Shown in pieces: positions 6,415 to 13,418 of a DNA stretch of 20,209 bases (positions within the stretch are counted from its first letter, which is position 1; every line of letters starts with the position of its first letter). The notes under the pieces were generated by a model. The model had not been told where the DNA came from. It was given only the letters and a program-made list of their open reading frames with translations, and did not search any database. Where the stretch lies: positions 1 to 20,209 of IMG/VR virus record IMGVR_UViG_3300035162_000390, one strand, 5' to 3'. The DNA comes from a virus. The position numbers and the translations under genes were made by a program.

Positions 6415-9400
6415 ATGGCAACTTTATTTAATACTAAAATATCTGATACTTACGAGGGGTTAATAAAAACATCTGATAATGGTGTAATAGGTGCAGTAGA
6501 AAAAAACCTAACAGATGGTTTAGGCAACGCATCAACTTTAAGTATAGGTACATCATCAGCAAGTTTTACTGGAACATTAAATTTAACAAACGCAACTGTA
6601 GTTGGTTTATCAAGTGGTGCAGTTGATAGTGTAAACGGGCAAACGGGTGTTGTTGTGCTTACAACTACTAATATAAACGAGGGTACAAATTTATATTTTA
6701 CAGATGCAAGAGTAGAAGCAAATAGTGCAGTTACTTTAAATACTGCAAAGGTTGGAATTACTACATCACAATCTGATGCTATTGTTTTAAATACTGCAAA
6801 AGTAGGTATTACACCAACACAAGCAAATGAAATAGCTGCTAATACATTAAAGGTTGGAATAACTACAAGCCAAGCATCAGACATTACAGCAAACAATGCA
6901 AAAGTTACATTCCCCGAAGCACCTAACGATGGGCAACAATATGCAAGACAATCACAAGGTTGGTCAGTAGTAACTGGTGGTGGTGGTGGTGCAGTTGATT
7001 CAGTTAATGGGCAAACTGGTACAGTTGTTCTTGATACTGATAATATAAATGAGGGTACAACTAATTTATACTATACCGATGCAAGAGTAAGTGCAAATAG
7101 TAGTGTAGCAGCGAATACTGCTAAAGTAGGTATTACATCACAACAAGCAACGGACATTACAACTAACAATGCTAAAGTTGGAATTACAACAAGTCAATCA
7201 AACGAAATAGCAGCTAACACTTTAAAGGTTGGCATCACACCTACACAAGCATCAGACATAACAATCAATAATGCAAAGGTAGGCATCACAACGCAACAAG
7301 CAAGTGATATAACAACGAATAATGCTAAAGTAGGCATAACTACTGCACAATCTAATGAAATAGCAGCAAACACGCTTAAAGTTGGTATTACTACTCAACA
7401 AGCAACCGATATAACAAACAACAATGCAAAAGTTGGTTATACGGATGCTTTGGTATCTGCTAATTCAGATGTAGTTGCTAATACTGCAAAGGTTGGTATA
7501 ACGTCAAGTCAAGCATCAGAAATATCTGCAAACACTTTAAAAAATTCTTACCCTACTGCTGATGCAACTAAACTTGCAGGAATACAAGCAGGTGCAGAAG
7601 TAAACGATGTAGATAGCGTAAATGGTTTAACGGGTACAGTTTCTTTAGGATTGCTTGAATTAGATGATGTAGGTGCAGATGGAATAAGTGGTCAAGTATT
7701 AACAACTAATGGTAGTGGTGCTTTTACTTTTACAACTGTTAGTAGTGGTGGTGGTGGTGTTTCAAGTGTAACGGGAACTGGTTCAGTAAGTGGTTTAACA
7801 TTAACAACGGGTGGTACTGCAAGTGATCCTATATTAACATTAGGTGGTACATTAAGTTTAACAAGTGCAAACGTAACAAGTGCTTTAGGCTTTACTCCAT
7901 ACAGTAATACAAACCCAAACAATTATATTACGGGAATTGATAGCAGTGATGTTACAACTGCTTTAGGTTTCACACCTTACAATGCTACCAATCCAGATAA
8001 TTTTATTTCTACATATACAGTAACAAATTCTGATGTAATTACTGCTTTAGGTTTTACACCATATAACAACACAAACCCAAGCAATTTTACAAGTAATTTA
8101 GGGATAGTACAAAGTGTTACGGGTAATGCAGGAATTTTAGAAATTGTTAATGGTGTTTTAAATGTACCACCATCAGCAGGCGCACCAGTAGATAGTGTAA
8201 ACGGTGCAACGGGGGTAGTAGTGTTAGATACAGATAATATTGCACAAGGTACAACCAATAAATATATGGTATTGGGTACAACTGCAAGTACTGCTTTAGC
8301 AGGTAATACAAGTTTATTACAACTTGGATTAACATCTACTACTGCTCTTGCTGGTAATACTACAACAATAACAACTGCACAAGCAAACGAAATAACTGCA
8401 AATACTGCAAAAGTTTCATTTGTAGATGCACCAAGTGATGGTAATGAATATGCAAGGAAAAATGCAGCTTGGGTTGTGGTTACAGATGCAGATAGTGTTA
8501 CAAGTGTAAATACTCAAACGGGTGCAGTAGTACTTGATACGGGTGATATTGCAGAAAATGGTAATCTTTATTTTACCGATGCAAGAGTTGCAGCAAATTC
8601 AGCAGTTACATTAAATACTGCAAAAGTAGGTTTTACACAAGCATTAGTTTCTGCAAATACTGATGTTACAAATAACACTGCTAAAGTAGGCATCACATCA
8701 GCACAAGCAACTGATATTACAGATAATAATGCAAAGGTTTCAATGGTTATTGGTACTGCTGCAAATGAAGCAATGGCAGGTAACACAACTACTATTACAC
8801 CAACCCAAGCTACTGCAATTACAGATAATAGTGCTAAAAATTCTTACCCAAGTGCAGATGCTACAAAGTTAGCAGGAATAGAAGATAATGCAGAAGTTAA
8901 CGTAAAATCAAATTGGAATGAAACAGATACAAATAGTGATTCTTTTATTCAAAACAAACCAACTATACCAAGTGCTGCACCCGTAGATAGTGTTAATGGT
9001 GCAACGGGTACAGTAGTTTTGACAACTGCAAATATATCGGAAGTTACTAATTTATATTATACGGAAGCAAGAGTATCTGCAAATTCAAGTGTAGCAGATA
9101 ATACTGCAAAAATATCTTTTGACAGCACAGCAAGTAATAAATTAAATGGTATTGAAGCAGGTGCGCAAGTTAATACAGTAGATAGTGTAAATAGTTTAAC
9201 AGGTGCAGTAACATTAACTACAAGTAATATTGCAGAAGGAACTAATAAATATATGGTTTTAGGTACTACTGCATCAACAGCGTTGGCAGGAAATACTGCA
9301 TTATTGCAATTAGGTACAACATCAACAACTGCATTAGCAGGAAATACTGATTTATTACAAATTGGTTTAACATCTACAACAGCGTTGGCAGGAAATACAA

Positions 9401-9639
9401 CAACTATTACTGCTCAACAAGCAACAGATATTAGCGATAATAACGATAAAATATCTTTCGATGCAACCTCAAGTGGAAAATTAGCAGGTATTGAAACTGG
9501 TGCAGAAGTAAACACGATTGATAGTATTACAAGTGGTGAACCAACTGGTTCAGACCAAGTTATAAATGTAGTTAGTTTAACACAAGCAGAATATGATAAT
9601 GGAAATAAAGTAGCAACAACTTTTTATATAATTACTTAA
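6415..9639 (+). CDS. Long repeat-built tail fibre protein
   Basis: A 1074-aa protein, Thr/Ala/Asn/Val-rich with no Cys. Residues 1-55 (NTKISDTYEGLIKTSDNG ... LTDGLGNASTLSIGT) resemble the virion-attachment end of Bacteroidota phage fibres. The shaft contains VDSVNG-x-TG-x-V-x-L collagen-fibre-like modules starting near 70, 194, 399, 592, 857 and 922, each usually followed by N-I-x-E-G-T-N-L-Y-[FY]-TDARV. Between them are runs of a 17-residue repeat (G-I-T-x-x-Q-A-x-x-I-x-x-N-x-x-K-V), three ALGFTPY modules (490, 516, 544) and a second 17-residue class with TALAGNT. The C-terminus (SLTQAEYDNGNKVATTFYII) matches a common fibre ending. Expected role: trimeric fibre for host recognition. Length may vary between relatives by repeat recombination. 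Reverse-strand frames across it are artefacts of the repeats. Confidence 0.85.
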   Translation: MATLFNTKISDTYEGLIKTSDNGVIGAVEKNLTDGLGNASTLSIGTSSASFTGTLNLTNATVVGLSSGAVDSVNGQTGVVVLTTTNINEGTNLYFTDARVEANSAVTLNTAKVGITTSQSDAIVLNTAKVGITPTQANEIAANTLKVGITTSQASDITANNAKVTFPEAPNDGQQYARQSQGWSVVTGGGGGAVDSVNGQTGTVVLDTDNINEGTTNLYYTDARVSANSSVAANTAKVGITSQQATDITTNNAKVGITTSQSNEIAANTLKVGITPTQASDITINNAKVGITTQQASDITTNNAKVGITTAQSNEIAANTLKVGITTQQATDITNNNAKVGYTDALVSANSDVVANTAKVGITSSQASEISANTLKNSYPTADATKLAGIQAGAEVNDVDSVNGLTGTVSLGLLELDDVGADGISGQVLTTNGSGAFTFTTVSSGGGGVSSVTGTGSVSGLTLTTGGTASDPILTLGGTLSLTSANVTSALGFTPYSNTNPNNYITGIDSSDVTTALGFTPYNATNPDNFISTYTVTNSDVITALGFTPYNNTNPSNFTSNLGIVQSVTGNAGILEIVNGVLNVPPSAGAPVDSVNGATGVVVLDTDNIAQGTTNKYMVLGTTASTALAGNTSLLQLGLTSTTALAGNTTTITTAQANEITANTAKVSFVDAPSDGNEYARKNAAWVVVTDADSVTSVNTQTGAVVLDTGDIAENGNLYFTDARVAANSAVTLNTAKVGFTQALVSANTDVTNNTAKVGITSAQATDITDNNAKVSMVIGTAANEAMAGNTTTITPTQATAITDNSAKNSYPSADATKLAGIEDNAEVNVKSNWNETDTNSDSFIQNKPTIPSAAPVDSVNGATGTVVLTTANISEVTNLYYTEARVSANSSVADNTAKISFDSTASNKLNGIEAGAQVNTVDSVNSLTGAVTLTTSNIAEGTNKYMVLGTTASTALAGNTALLQLGTTSTTALAGNTDLLQIGLTSTTALAGNTTTITAQQATDISDNNDKISFDATSSGKLAGIETGAEVNTIDSITSGEPTGSDQVINVVSLTQAEYDNGNKVATTFYIIT
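6754..6906 (+). repeat. 51-bp tandem repeats, run 1 (three copies)
   Basis: Three consecutive 17-residue units of the fibre (residues 114-164), each G-I-T-x-x-Q-[AS]-x-x-I-x-x-N-x-x-K-V, encoded by 51-bp units. Synonymous differences between copies are frequent, so the repeat is older than a recent slippage event. Confidence 0.8.
7129..7434 (+). repeat. 51-bp tandem repeats, run 2 (six copies)
   Basis: Six consecutive in-phase 17-residue units of the fibre (residues 239-340) of the same class as run 1, alternating between two subtypes: one ending NNAKV and one ending ANTLKV. A diverged 20-residue unit and one further partial unit follow. This is the longest uninterrupted repeat run in the window. 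Confidence 0.85.
7882..8064 (+). repeat. ALGFTPY modules in the fibre (three copies)
   Basis: Three modules with the heart ALGFTPY followed by N-x-[TN]-N-P-x-N-[FY] at residues 490, 516 and 544 of the fibre, spaced 26 and 28 residues. This LGFTPY/NP motif is common in phage tail fibres. Confidence 0.8.
8272..8373 (+). repeat. Second class of 51-bp repeat (two copies)
   Basis: Two units (fibre residues 620-653) of the pattern L-G-x-T-x-x-T-A-L-A-G-N-T-x-x-x-x, also 17 residues long, following a NKYMV segment. The same class recurs at 9259-9411. Confidence 0.75.
9259..9411 (+). repeat. Second class of 51-bp repeat (three copies)
   Basis: Three consecutive 17-residue units (fibre residues 949-999) with TALAGNT at the centre, again preceded by NKYMV. 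The block including its leader looks like a duplicate of the one at 8272-8373 with one extra unit. Confidence 0.8.
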
Positions 9640-9640
9640 T

Positions 9641-10663
9641 ATGGCATTAAAATTAGGAACAAGCACACCAAGTAGATTATACAAGGGTACAACTGAAATA
9701 AATAGGGCGTATTTAGGTGCAAATTTAGTTTGGAATAATTGGGATTTTGAAATACAAATACAACTTACAGCTCCTAAACTTACTTTTAATTTAGTTTACA
9801 ATAGTGGTGGTACATATACAGGAACTATTTATTGGGGAGATGGAAATACAAGCACGAACAGTTTTGCAAACAGGTCGCATACTTACGCTACAGGTGGAAC
9901 GTATAATATTAAAATTGCAGGGCAAATAAGCGATGTTAGTTTTGTAGATACAGCAAGTGCAGTATATAAATTAATTGCATTTGGCAAAGAAACATTTAAC
10001 TCAATAAGTTTTCAAAGTTGTGTAAATTTAAGTACATCAGATTTAAAAGATACTTTAAAAATAAGTGGAACAAGTTTAAATAATTTATTTTATGGATGTA
10101 CAAGTATAACATCAATACCTTTTATAAATGAATGGGATGTAAGCAGCGTAACAACAATGGTGCAAACATTTAGAGGTATGACAAATTGGGATGATAGTTT
10201 AAGTAATTGGGATGTTTCAAATGTTACAGATTTTTCAGCAACTTTTGGTCAAACATCGTCTTTTAATACAACTGTAAATGCGTGGGATACAAGCAGTGCA
10301 ACAAATATGACAGGAATGTTTGCGCAGTCTGCTTATAACAAATCATTATCTAATTTTGATACATCAAGTGTTACAAATATGCAGCAAATGTTTTTTGGAT
10401 CAACTGCATTTAATAAAGAGTTAGATTGGGATTTTTCAAGCATTACGAATATGTCTAATTTTATGACAGGTAAAAGTGCATCAAATTATGATGCTACAAA
10501 ATATGATACATTACTAAATGCTTGTTATAATGGTGGGCAAATGAATGTTACTTTAAATATGGGAAGTGTAGAATACACAAGTGCTGCATCAACGGTACGC
10601 AATAACTTAACATCATTTTTCGGTGGTAGACGTTGGACGATAACAGACGGTGGACAACAATAA
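9641..10663 (+). CDS. PKD-like plus DUF285 (BspA-like) repeat virion surface protein
   Basis: A 340-aa protein starting 2 bases after the fibre stop. Residues 1-32 (LYKGTTEINRAYLGANLVWN) match a short module common at the start of Bacteroidota phage tail proteins. Residues 50-95 look like a PKD-type beta sandwich (TIYWGDGN ... HTYATGGTYNIKI). From about residue 120 on there are DUF285-type repeats of about 25 residues with the motif W-D-[VT]-S-[SN]-[VA]-T-x-M-x-x-x-F, starting near 165, 190, 215, 239 and 263. DUF285 repeats are known from mycoplasma lipoproteins and BspA-like adhesins. The product probably sits at the fibre tip or on the tail and binds a cell surface; it may be the actual receptor-binding component. 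No signal peptide is visible, as expected for a phage virion protein. Confidence 0.75.
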   Translation: MALKLGTSTPSRLYKGTTEINRAYLGANLVWNNWDFEIQIQLTAPKLTFNLVYNSGGTYTGTIYWGDGNTSTNSFANRSHTYATGGTYNIKIAGQISDVSFVDTASAVYKLIAFGKETFNSISFQSCVNLSTSDLKDTLKISGTSLNNLFYGCTSITSIPFINEWDVSSVTTMVQTFRGMTNWDDSLSNWDVSNVTDFSATFGQTSSFNTTVNAWDTSSATNMTGMFAQSAYNKSLSNFDTSSVTNMQQMFFGSTAFNKELDWDFSSITNMSNFMTGKSASNYDATKYDTLLNACYNGGQMNVTLNMGSVEYTSAASTVRNNLTSFFGGRRWTITDGGQQ

Positions 10664-10674
10664 ATAAAAAAGAT

Positions 10675-10878
10675 ATGGCAATTATAGATTTTCCAACAGT
10701 TAAAAAATGGTTTATAGCTTACAATGATAAAAGCGAAATTATGTCTTATGGTTTAGTTACACCACAGCAAACAATGACGACAGCTTGGGATGAGTTAAGC
10801 ATATATAATACAAAGGACGAATGGCTGCAGGTTTTAGTAGATGCAGGTATTGATATTTTGCCTATCTTTGATGAATAA
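10675..10878 (+). CDS. Small tail-associated protein of unknown function
   Basis: 67 residues from ATG 10675, which has an A-rich leader and lies 12 bases after the preceding stop; an upstream in-frame ATG at 10633 would overlap the previous gene by 31 bases and is less likely. The start DFPTVKKWFIAYND, a central VTPQQ and the end DEWLQVLVDAGIDILP recall small proteins that accompany Bacteroidota phage fibre genes. Ends acidic. Function unknown; possibly fibre assembly or a virion component. Confidence 0.65.
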   Translation: MAIIDFPTVKKWFIAYNDKSEIMSYGLVTPQQTMTTAWDELSIYNTKDEWLQVLVDAGIDILPIFDE

Positions 10879-10895
10879 CTTTAAAAAATATTAAA

Positions 10896-11132
10896 ATGTC
10901 AAAAATCACAAAAGAAGAATTAACATTAATTCAAGAACAAGATCAAAGAAAAAGAGCAATTTTAAATGATATGGGTTTACTGCAAACGCAAGTACATACA
11001 TTAAGTCATTTATTTGCACAACTTAATCAAGAAATTGAAGATAATAAAAAAGTACTTGAAGATAAATATGGTGAAGTAAATATTGAATTATCTGATGGTA
11101 GTATTAAACCTGTAGAAGATGGAAAAAATTAG
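10896..11132 (+). CDS. Small coiled-coil protein before the endolysin
   Basis: 78 residues with a long amphipathic helix (EELTLIQEQDQRKRAILNDM through about residue 55), then a short acidic beta-like end (GEVNIELSDGSIKP). It overlaps the endolysin start by 14 bases. Short helical proteins of this kind are frequent between fibre and lysis genes of flavobacterial phages. Possible roles are a trimerisation or chaperone piece for the fibre or a lysis accessory; the sequence does not decide. Confidence 0.7.
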   Translation: MSKITKEELTLIQEQDQRKRAILNDMGLLQTQVHTLSHLFAQLNQEIEDNKKVLEDKYGEVNIELSDGSIKPVEDGKN

Positions 11133-11580
11133 TGAACATATAAGCTATAAAGAAGCAACATATTCAAATACTGCAAATAAATTAGGTATTGAAAACGAAC
11201 CTAATGATAAGCAACTTAAATGTATGCAAACAGTTGCAGAAAAAGTTTTTGAACCATTAAGGGAATGGGTGGGTTGCCCTATAAAAGTAAACAGTTTTTT
11301 TAGATCAAAAGAATTAAATACTGCAATTAAAGGAAGTGCAACAAGTAGTCATTTAAAAGGCCAAGCAATAGACATTACAAGTATGACTTGTGATAAGGAT
11401 GATTGCAAATCTAATTTAGATATGTTTCACTACATAAAAGAAAATTTAGACTTTGACCAACTTATATGGGAATTTGGTTCTGAACCAAAATGGTTGCACG
11501 TTTCTTACGTATCTAAAAAGAAAAATAGAAAACAAGTTTTAGTAACTAAAAGACCTGGTAAATATTATACTTATAAATAA
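11119..11580 (+). CDS. Endolysin: M15-family peptidase (D-Ala-type carboxypeptidase fold)
   Basis: A 153-aa protein with the zinc peptidase M15 motif set: FRS at 61-63, SSHLKGQAID at 76-85 with zinc ligands H78 and D85, a probable catalytic D/E near W117-E118, and WLHVSY at 125-130 with zinc ligand H127. This matches the compact peptidase_M15_3 type often used as endolysin by phages of Gram-negative bacteria. It cleaves peptide bonds in peptidoglycan. No signal peptide, so it relies on the downstream holin. The C-terminal 20 residues are basic (KKKNRKQVLVTKRPGKY), which may help contact the wall. It is followed by the membrane proteins at 11833 and 11988, forming a lysis cassette. Confidence 0.85.
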   Translation: MEKISEHISYKEATYSNTANKLGIENEPNDKQLKCMQTVAEKVFEPLREWVGCPIKVNSFFRSKELNTAIKGSATSSHLKGQAIDITSMTCDKDDCKSNLDMFHYIKENLDFDQLIWEFGSEPKWLHVSYVSKKKNRKQVLVTKRPGKYYTYK

Positions 11581-11586
11581 TTAATT

Positions 11587-11826
11587 ATGAAAGTAGGTAA
11601 ATACGAATTTGATACTTTAGAAAATTTTGAAGATGCAATAGCAGATGTTGATTCTATAAAAAATAGGGTTGTTTATTTAGGTTTTATTGATGAAAAATAT
11701 AGGGTAGATGTTTTATGGGATGGTGAAGAATCACACCCTACTAAATGGCTACCTTTTGCTATTGATATTGATAACGAGGGGGTACATTATTTTCACGAAT
11801 ACCCATATTTAGAAAACAAATTTTAA
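11587..11826 (+). CDS. Hypothetical acidic protein in the lysis cassette
   Basis: 79 residues, acidic and rich in aromatic residues: KVGKYEFDTLENFEDAIADV, then strands containing VVYLGFI and YRVDVLWDG, ending HYFHEYPYLENKF. No membrane segment or known motif. It looks like a small alpha-beta protein. It stands between the endolysin and the holin genes with 6-base spacing on either side, so it is co-transcribed with them. I recall similar small proteins near lysis genes of flavobacterial phages, function unknown. Confidence 0.7.
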   Translation: MKVGKYEFDTLENFEDAIADVDSIKNRVVYLGFIDEKYRVDVLWDGEESHPTKWLPFAIDIDNEGVHYFHEYPYLENKF

Positions 11827-11832
11827 GAAGAA

Positions 11833-11988
11833 ATGATAACAGACTTTAAAACATTACTTATAAACATAGGAGCGTTTGGTATTTCAATGACAAATATAGA
11901 TATAGCATTAAAAATTATACTTGTACTTGTAACAATAGGTTATACTGTACAAAAGTGGTATTTACTTAATAAAAAGAAAAATAAGTAA
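11833..11988 (+). CDS. Single-pass small membrane protein, holin or antiholin candidate
   Basis: 51 residues from ATG 11833 to TAA 11988, whose last base is the first of the next ATG (TAATG). A short N-terminal segment (MITDFKTLLINIGAFGISMT) is followed by one strong transmembrane helix (ALKIILVLVTIGYTVQ, residues 25-40) and a Lys-rich cytoplasmic end (NKKKNK). The coupling to the holin-like gene and its place after the endolysin fit an accessory holin or antiholin. A basic tail after a membrane helix is typical of small lysis proteins. Function is inferred from context. Confidence 0.7.
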   Translation: MITDFKTLLINIGAFGISMTNIDIALKIILVLVTIGYTVQKWYLLNKKKNK

Positions 11989-12443
11989 TGCCAAAAAAAA
12001 AGTTTAAAGATACAAGAGTAGGCAAATTCTTGGTAAAAGCTGCACCCAATATTTTAGGGGTTGCAAGTGATTTATTACCAGATGCTGGGGTACTTGGTAT
12101 GGTTAAACAACTTATTTCAAATGATAGTGAATTACCAGCTAAAGACAAAGAAGAAGCATTAAAACTTATTGAACTTGATATAGTAGAAGCACAAGAAGTT
12201 AGTAAAAGATGGACTGCTGATATGGCTTCTGATAGTTATTTAAGTAAGAACACAAGACCAATGACTTTAATTTTTTTAACTGTATCTATGATACTTTTGA
12301 TTGTACTTGATTCTTTAGATATTGATTTTGGTGTAAATACTGAATGGATAGAACTACTTAAAAGCCTTTTAATAACAGTTTATGTTGCTTACTTTGGATC
12401 AAGGGGTGTAGAAAAATTCAAATACATATCCCAGAAAAAATAG
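11988..12443 (+). CDS. Holin-like protein (3TM holin family type)
   Basis: 151 residues. The first 90 are soluble, with a basic start (MPKKKFKDTRVG), a GVASDLLPDAGVLGMVKQLI helix and an acidic ELDIVEAQEVSKRWTADMAS helix. Two membrane segments follow, at about 91-110 (PMTLIFLTVSMILLIVLDSL) and 124-140 (LKSLLITVYVAYFGSRG), ending in a basic GVEKFKYISQKK tail. The order long soluble helix, R-W-x-x-D-x-x-S-D-S-x-L-x-x-N-x-R-P, membrane hairpin is the pattern of the holin family known as GTA_holin_3TM or Holin_3TM. It would form membrane lesions that release the upstream endolysin. Last gene before the 185-base AT-rich gap. Confidence 0.8.
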   Translation: MPKKKFKDTRVGKFLVKAAPNILGVASDLLPDAGVLGMVKQLISNDSELPAKDKEEALKLIELDIVEAQEVSKRWTADMASDSYLSKNTRPMTLIFLTVSMILLIVLDSLDIDFGVNTEWIELLKSLLITVYVAYFGSRGVEKFKYISQKK

Positions 12444-12628
12444 AATATATTCCCAAAATCATTACATTTTTATTAATTATATATTTCTTTAGATATATAT
12501 TTATTTTTGTTTATATTTGTTATAGAATATATTTTGGTATTTATTTTTAGATATATTTTTATATAAAATACTAAATTATAAAAAATTCAAAGTTATTACA
12601 TTTTTTTTAAAAATCAAAATAAAATATT
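12444..12628. other. AT-rich intergenic region with short direct repeats
   Basis: 185 bases, nearly all A and T, separating the lysis genes from the replication and regulation genes. It contains pairs of 11-base direct repeats: TAGAATATATT (12441, overlapping the holin stop, and 12523), ATTACATTTTT (12461 and 12595) and TTTAGATATAT (12488 and 12546). GAATATATTC at 12443-12452 is a perfect palindrome. In DNA this poor in G and C some 11-base matches are expected by chance, so only the set as a whole is suggestive. No hairpin terminator with a GC stem is seen after the holin. Confidence 0.5.
12506..12535 (+). promoter_or_regulatory. Candidate promoter upstream of the 12629 gene
   Basis: TTTG at 12506-12509 (within TTTGTTTAT) is followed after 18 bases by TATATTTT at 12528-12535, close to the Bacteroidota consensus TTTG, 19-21 bases, TAnnTTTG. 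An overlapping alternative uses TATATTTG at 12512-12519 with TTTA at 12488. TTTGTTTAT also occurs at the other two operon promoters at 13227 and 18013, which favours the first reading. Confidence 0.4.
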
Positions 12629-12757
12629 ATGGATGAAACTAAATGTTTAAAAATTAGAAAAGAACACTATATGCTATCAATAAGAGGTATTGTAGTAGGC
12701 GAATTTGAATTAAGTGAATTAAGGCATTTAATAGAAGTAATAGATAATGCCATCTAA
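12629..12757 (+). CDS. Small hypothetical protein (42 aa)
   Basis: ATG 12629, after an A-rich leader, to TAA 12757. The product (MDETKCLKIRKEHYMLSIRG, then a mainly acidic helix FELSELRHLIEVIDNAI) has a short strand pair followed by a helix, the shape of a small regulator or adaptor. It overlaps the NinG gene by 11 bases, a spacing seen between other genes here, which supports translation. First gene of the replication-side operon. No function recognised. Confidence 0.6.
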   Translation: MDETKCLKIRKEHYMLSIRGIVVGEFELSELRHLIEVIDNAI

Positions 12758-13160
12758 AACAATACCTAAAAGCAAAAAAAAACCAAGTAGAAGTAAACTT
12801 GTTAAAAAACTGGATGCAGTATTTAGCCAATACATTAGGTTAAAAGATTCAGTAGGTGGTTACGCAACTTGTTTTACTTGTGGTAAAAAAGACCATTGGA
12901 AAAAATTACAGAACGGACATTTCCAAAGTAGAAAGCATTATGCTACAAGATGGGATGAACAAAATTGCCAAGTGCAATGTGCTGGGTGTAATGTGTTTCG
13001 ATATGGTGAACAATTTTTATTTGCAAAGTATTTAGATGAAAGATTTTATGCTGGGTTATCTGATGAACTATACTTTAAGTCAAAACAGATCGTTAAGTTT
13101 TCAAATATAGAAATAGAAGAAATGATTTTAAAATATAAAAACTTGGTAGATAGTATGTAA
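12747..13160 (+). CDS. ninG: NinG/Rap-like recombination nuclease
   Basis: 137 residues. A basic N-terminus (residues 1-22, KSKKKPSRSKLVKK) precedes a zinc-binding core with CFTC (42-45) and CAGC (78-81) flanking QNGHFQSRKHYATRW (55-69) and N73. This is the NinG/Rap pattern, related to HNH-type zinc fingers, in which the G-H-F/Y-x-S-R segment is conserved. NinG proteins promote recombination by acting on branched DNA such as Holliday junctions; in lambda the homolog Rap aids RecBCD-path recombination. The C-terminal helix (IEIEEMILKYKNLVD) is usual for the family. It overlaps the preceding small gene and lies in front of the promoter-terminator cluster at 13143-13258. Confidence 0.85.
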   Translation: MPSKTIPKSKKKPSRSKLVKKLDAVFSQYIRLKDSVGGYATCFTCGKKDHWKKLQNGHFQSRKHYATRWDEQNCQVQCAGCNVFRYGEQFLFAKYLDERFYAGLSDELYFKSKQIVKFSNIEIEEMILKYKNLVDSM

Positions 13161-13173
13161 AACAGTATCTTTG
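13143..13173 (+). promoter_or_regulatory. Candidate promoter at the 3' end of the ninG gene
   Basis: TTG at 13143-13145, 20 bases, then TATCTTTG at 13166-13173: an exact match to the Bacteroidota boxes TTG and TAnnTTTG at the usual spacing. It starts inside the last codons of the ninG gene and would initiate near 13180, only about 20 bases before the hairpin terminator at 13202. Confidence 0.45.
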
Positions 13174-13201
13174 CTTTAGTTTGTTTTGTTATGTTTAAAT
13201 T

Positions 13202-13229
13202 GGGTGGTAGAAATACTGCCCTTTTTTTT
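13202..13229 (+). terminator. Rho-independent terminator after the ninG gene
   Basis: GGGTGGTA (13202-13209) pairs with TACTGCCC (13214-13221) in an 8-bp stem with two G-U type pairs and a stable GAAA tetraloop, followed by eight T residues (13222-13229). The T run merges into the TTTG box of the next promoter. Confidence 0.85.
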
Positions 13230-13258
13230 GTTTATTAACATAAATGTTTATACCTTTA
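13227..13258 (+). promoter_or_regulatory. Candidate promoter for the 13286 operon
   Basis: TTTG at 13227-13230 (within TTTGTTTAT), 20 bases, then TACCTTTA at 13251-13258 (consensus TAnnTTTG with one mismatch). The following leader to the ATG is nearly the same as the one at 18044-18069, which supports it as a real promoter and transcript start. The first box is formed by the end of the preceding terminator's T run. Confidence 0.6.
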
Positions 13259-13285
13259 CAAATATTAATTTTAAAAACAAAACAA

Positions 13286-13414
13286 ATGGTAAACACAAAT
13301 TACAGTAATCAAACTACAAATCAACTACTTACTGAATACCAGTTTAGAGTTGAAGCCTTACAAAACAAGATAGAAGAATTAAAGGCAATTCTACAAGTAA
13401 ACAATTTAATATAA
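13286..13414 (+). CDS. Small coiled-coil protein (42 aa), first gene of an operon
   Basis: ATG 13286 to TAA 13414. Asn/Thr/Gln-rich start (MVNTNYSNQTTNQLLTEYQF) and a heptad-like helix (VEALQNKIEELKAILQV). It sits directly behind a promoter and a leader shared with the gene at 18070, and the next gene follows after 4 bases. The conserved leader makes translation likely. A short dimeric coiled coil, perhaps a regulator; no family recognised. Confidence 0.6.
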   Translation: MVNTNYSNQTTNQLLTEYQFRVEALQNKIEELKAILQVNNLI

Positions 13415-13418
13415 CATA

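Noticed and set aside
6754-7434. Possible CRISPR-like repeat array
   Set aside because: The repeats are in frame, encode 17-residue protein units and have no unique spacers.
6450-8786. Several reverse-strand open frames within the fibre gene
   Set aside because: They reflect the codon pattern of the repeats (few stop complements) and yield Val/Thr-rich products with no family resemblance.
10633-10674. Longer start for the 67-aa protein
   Set aside because: It lies inside the preceding gene; ATG 10675 has an A-rich leader as other genes here do.
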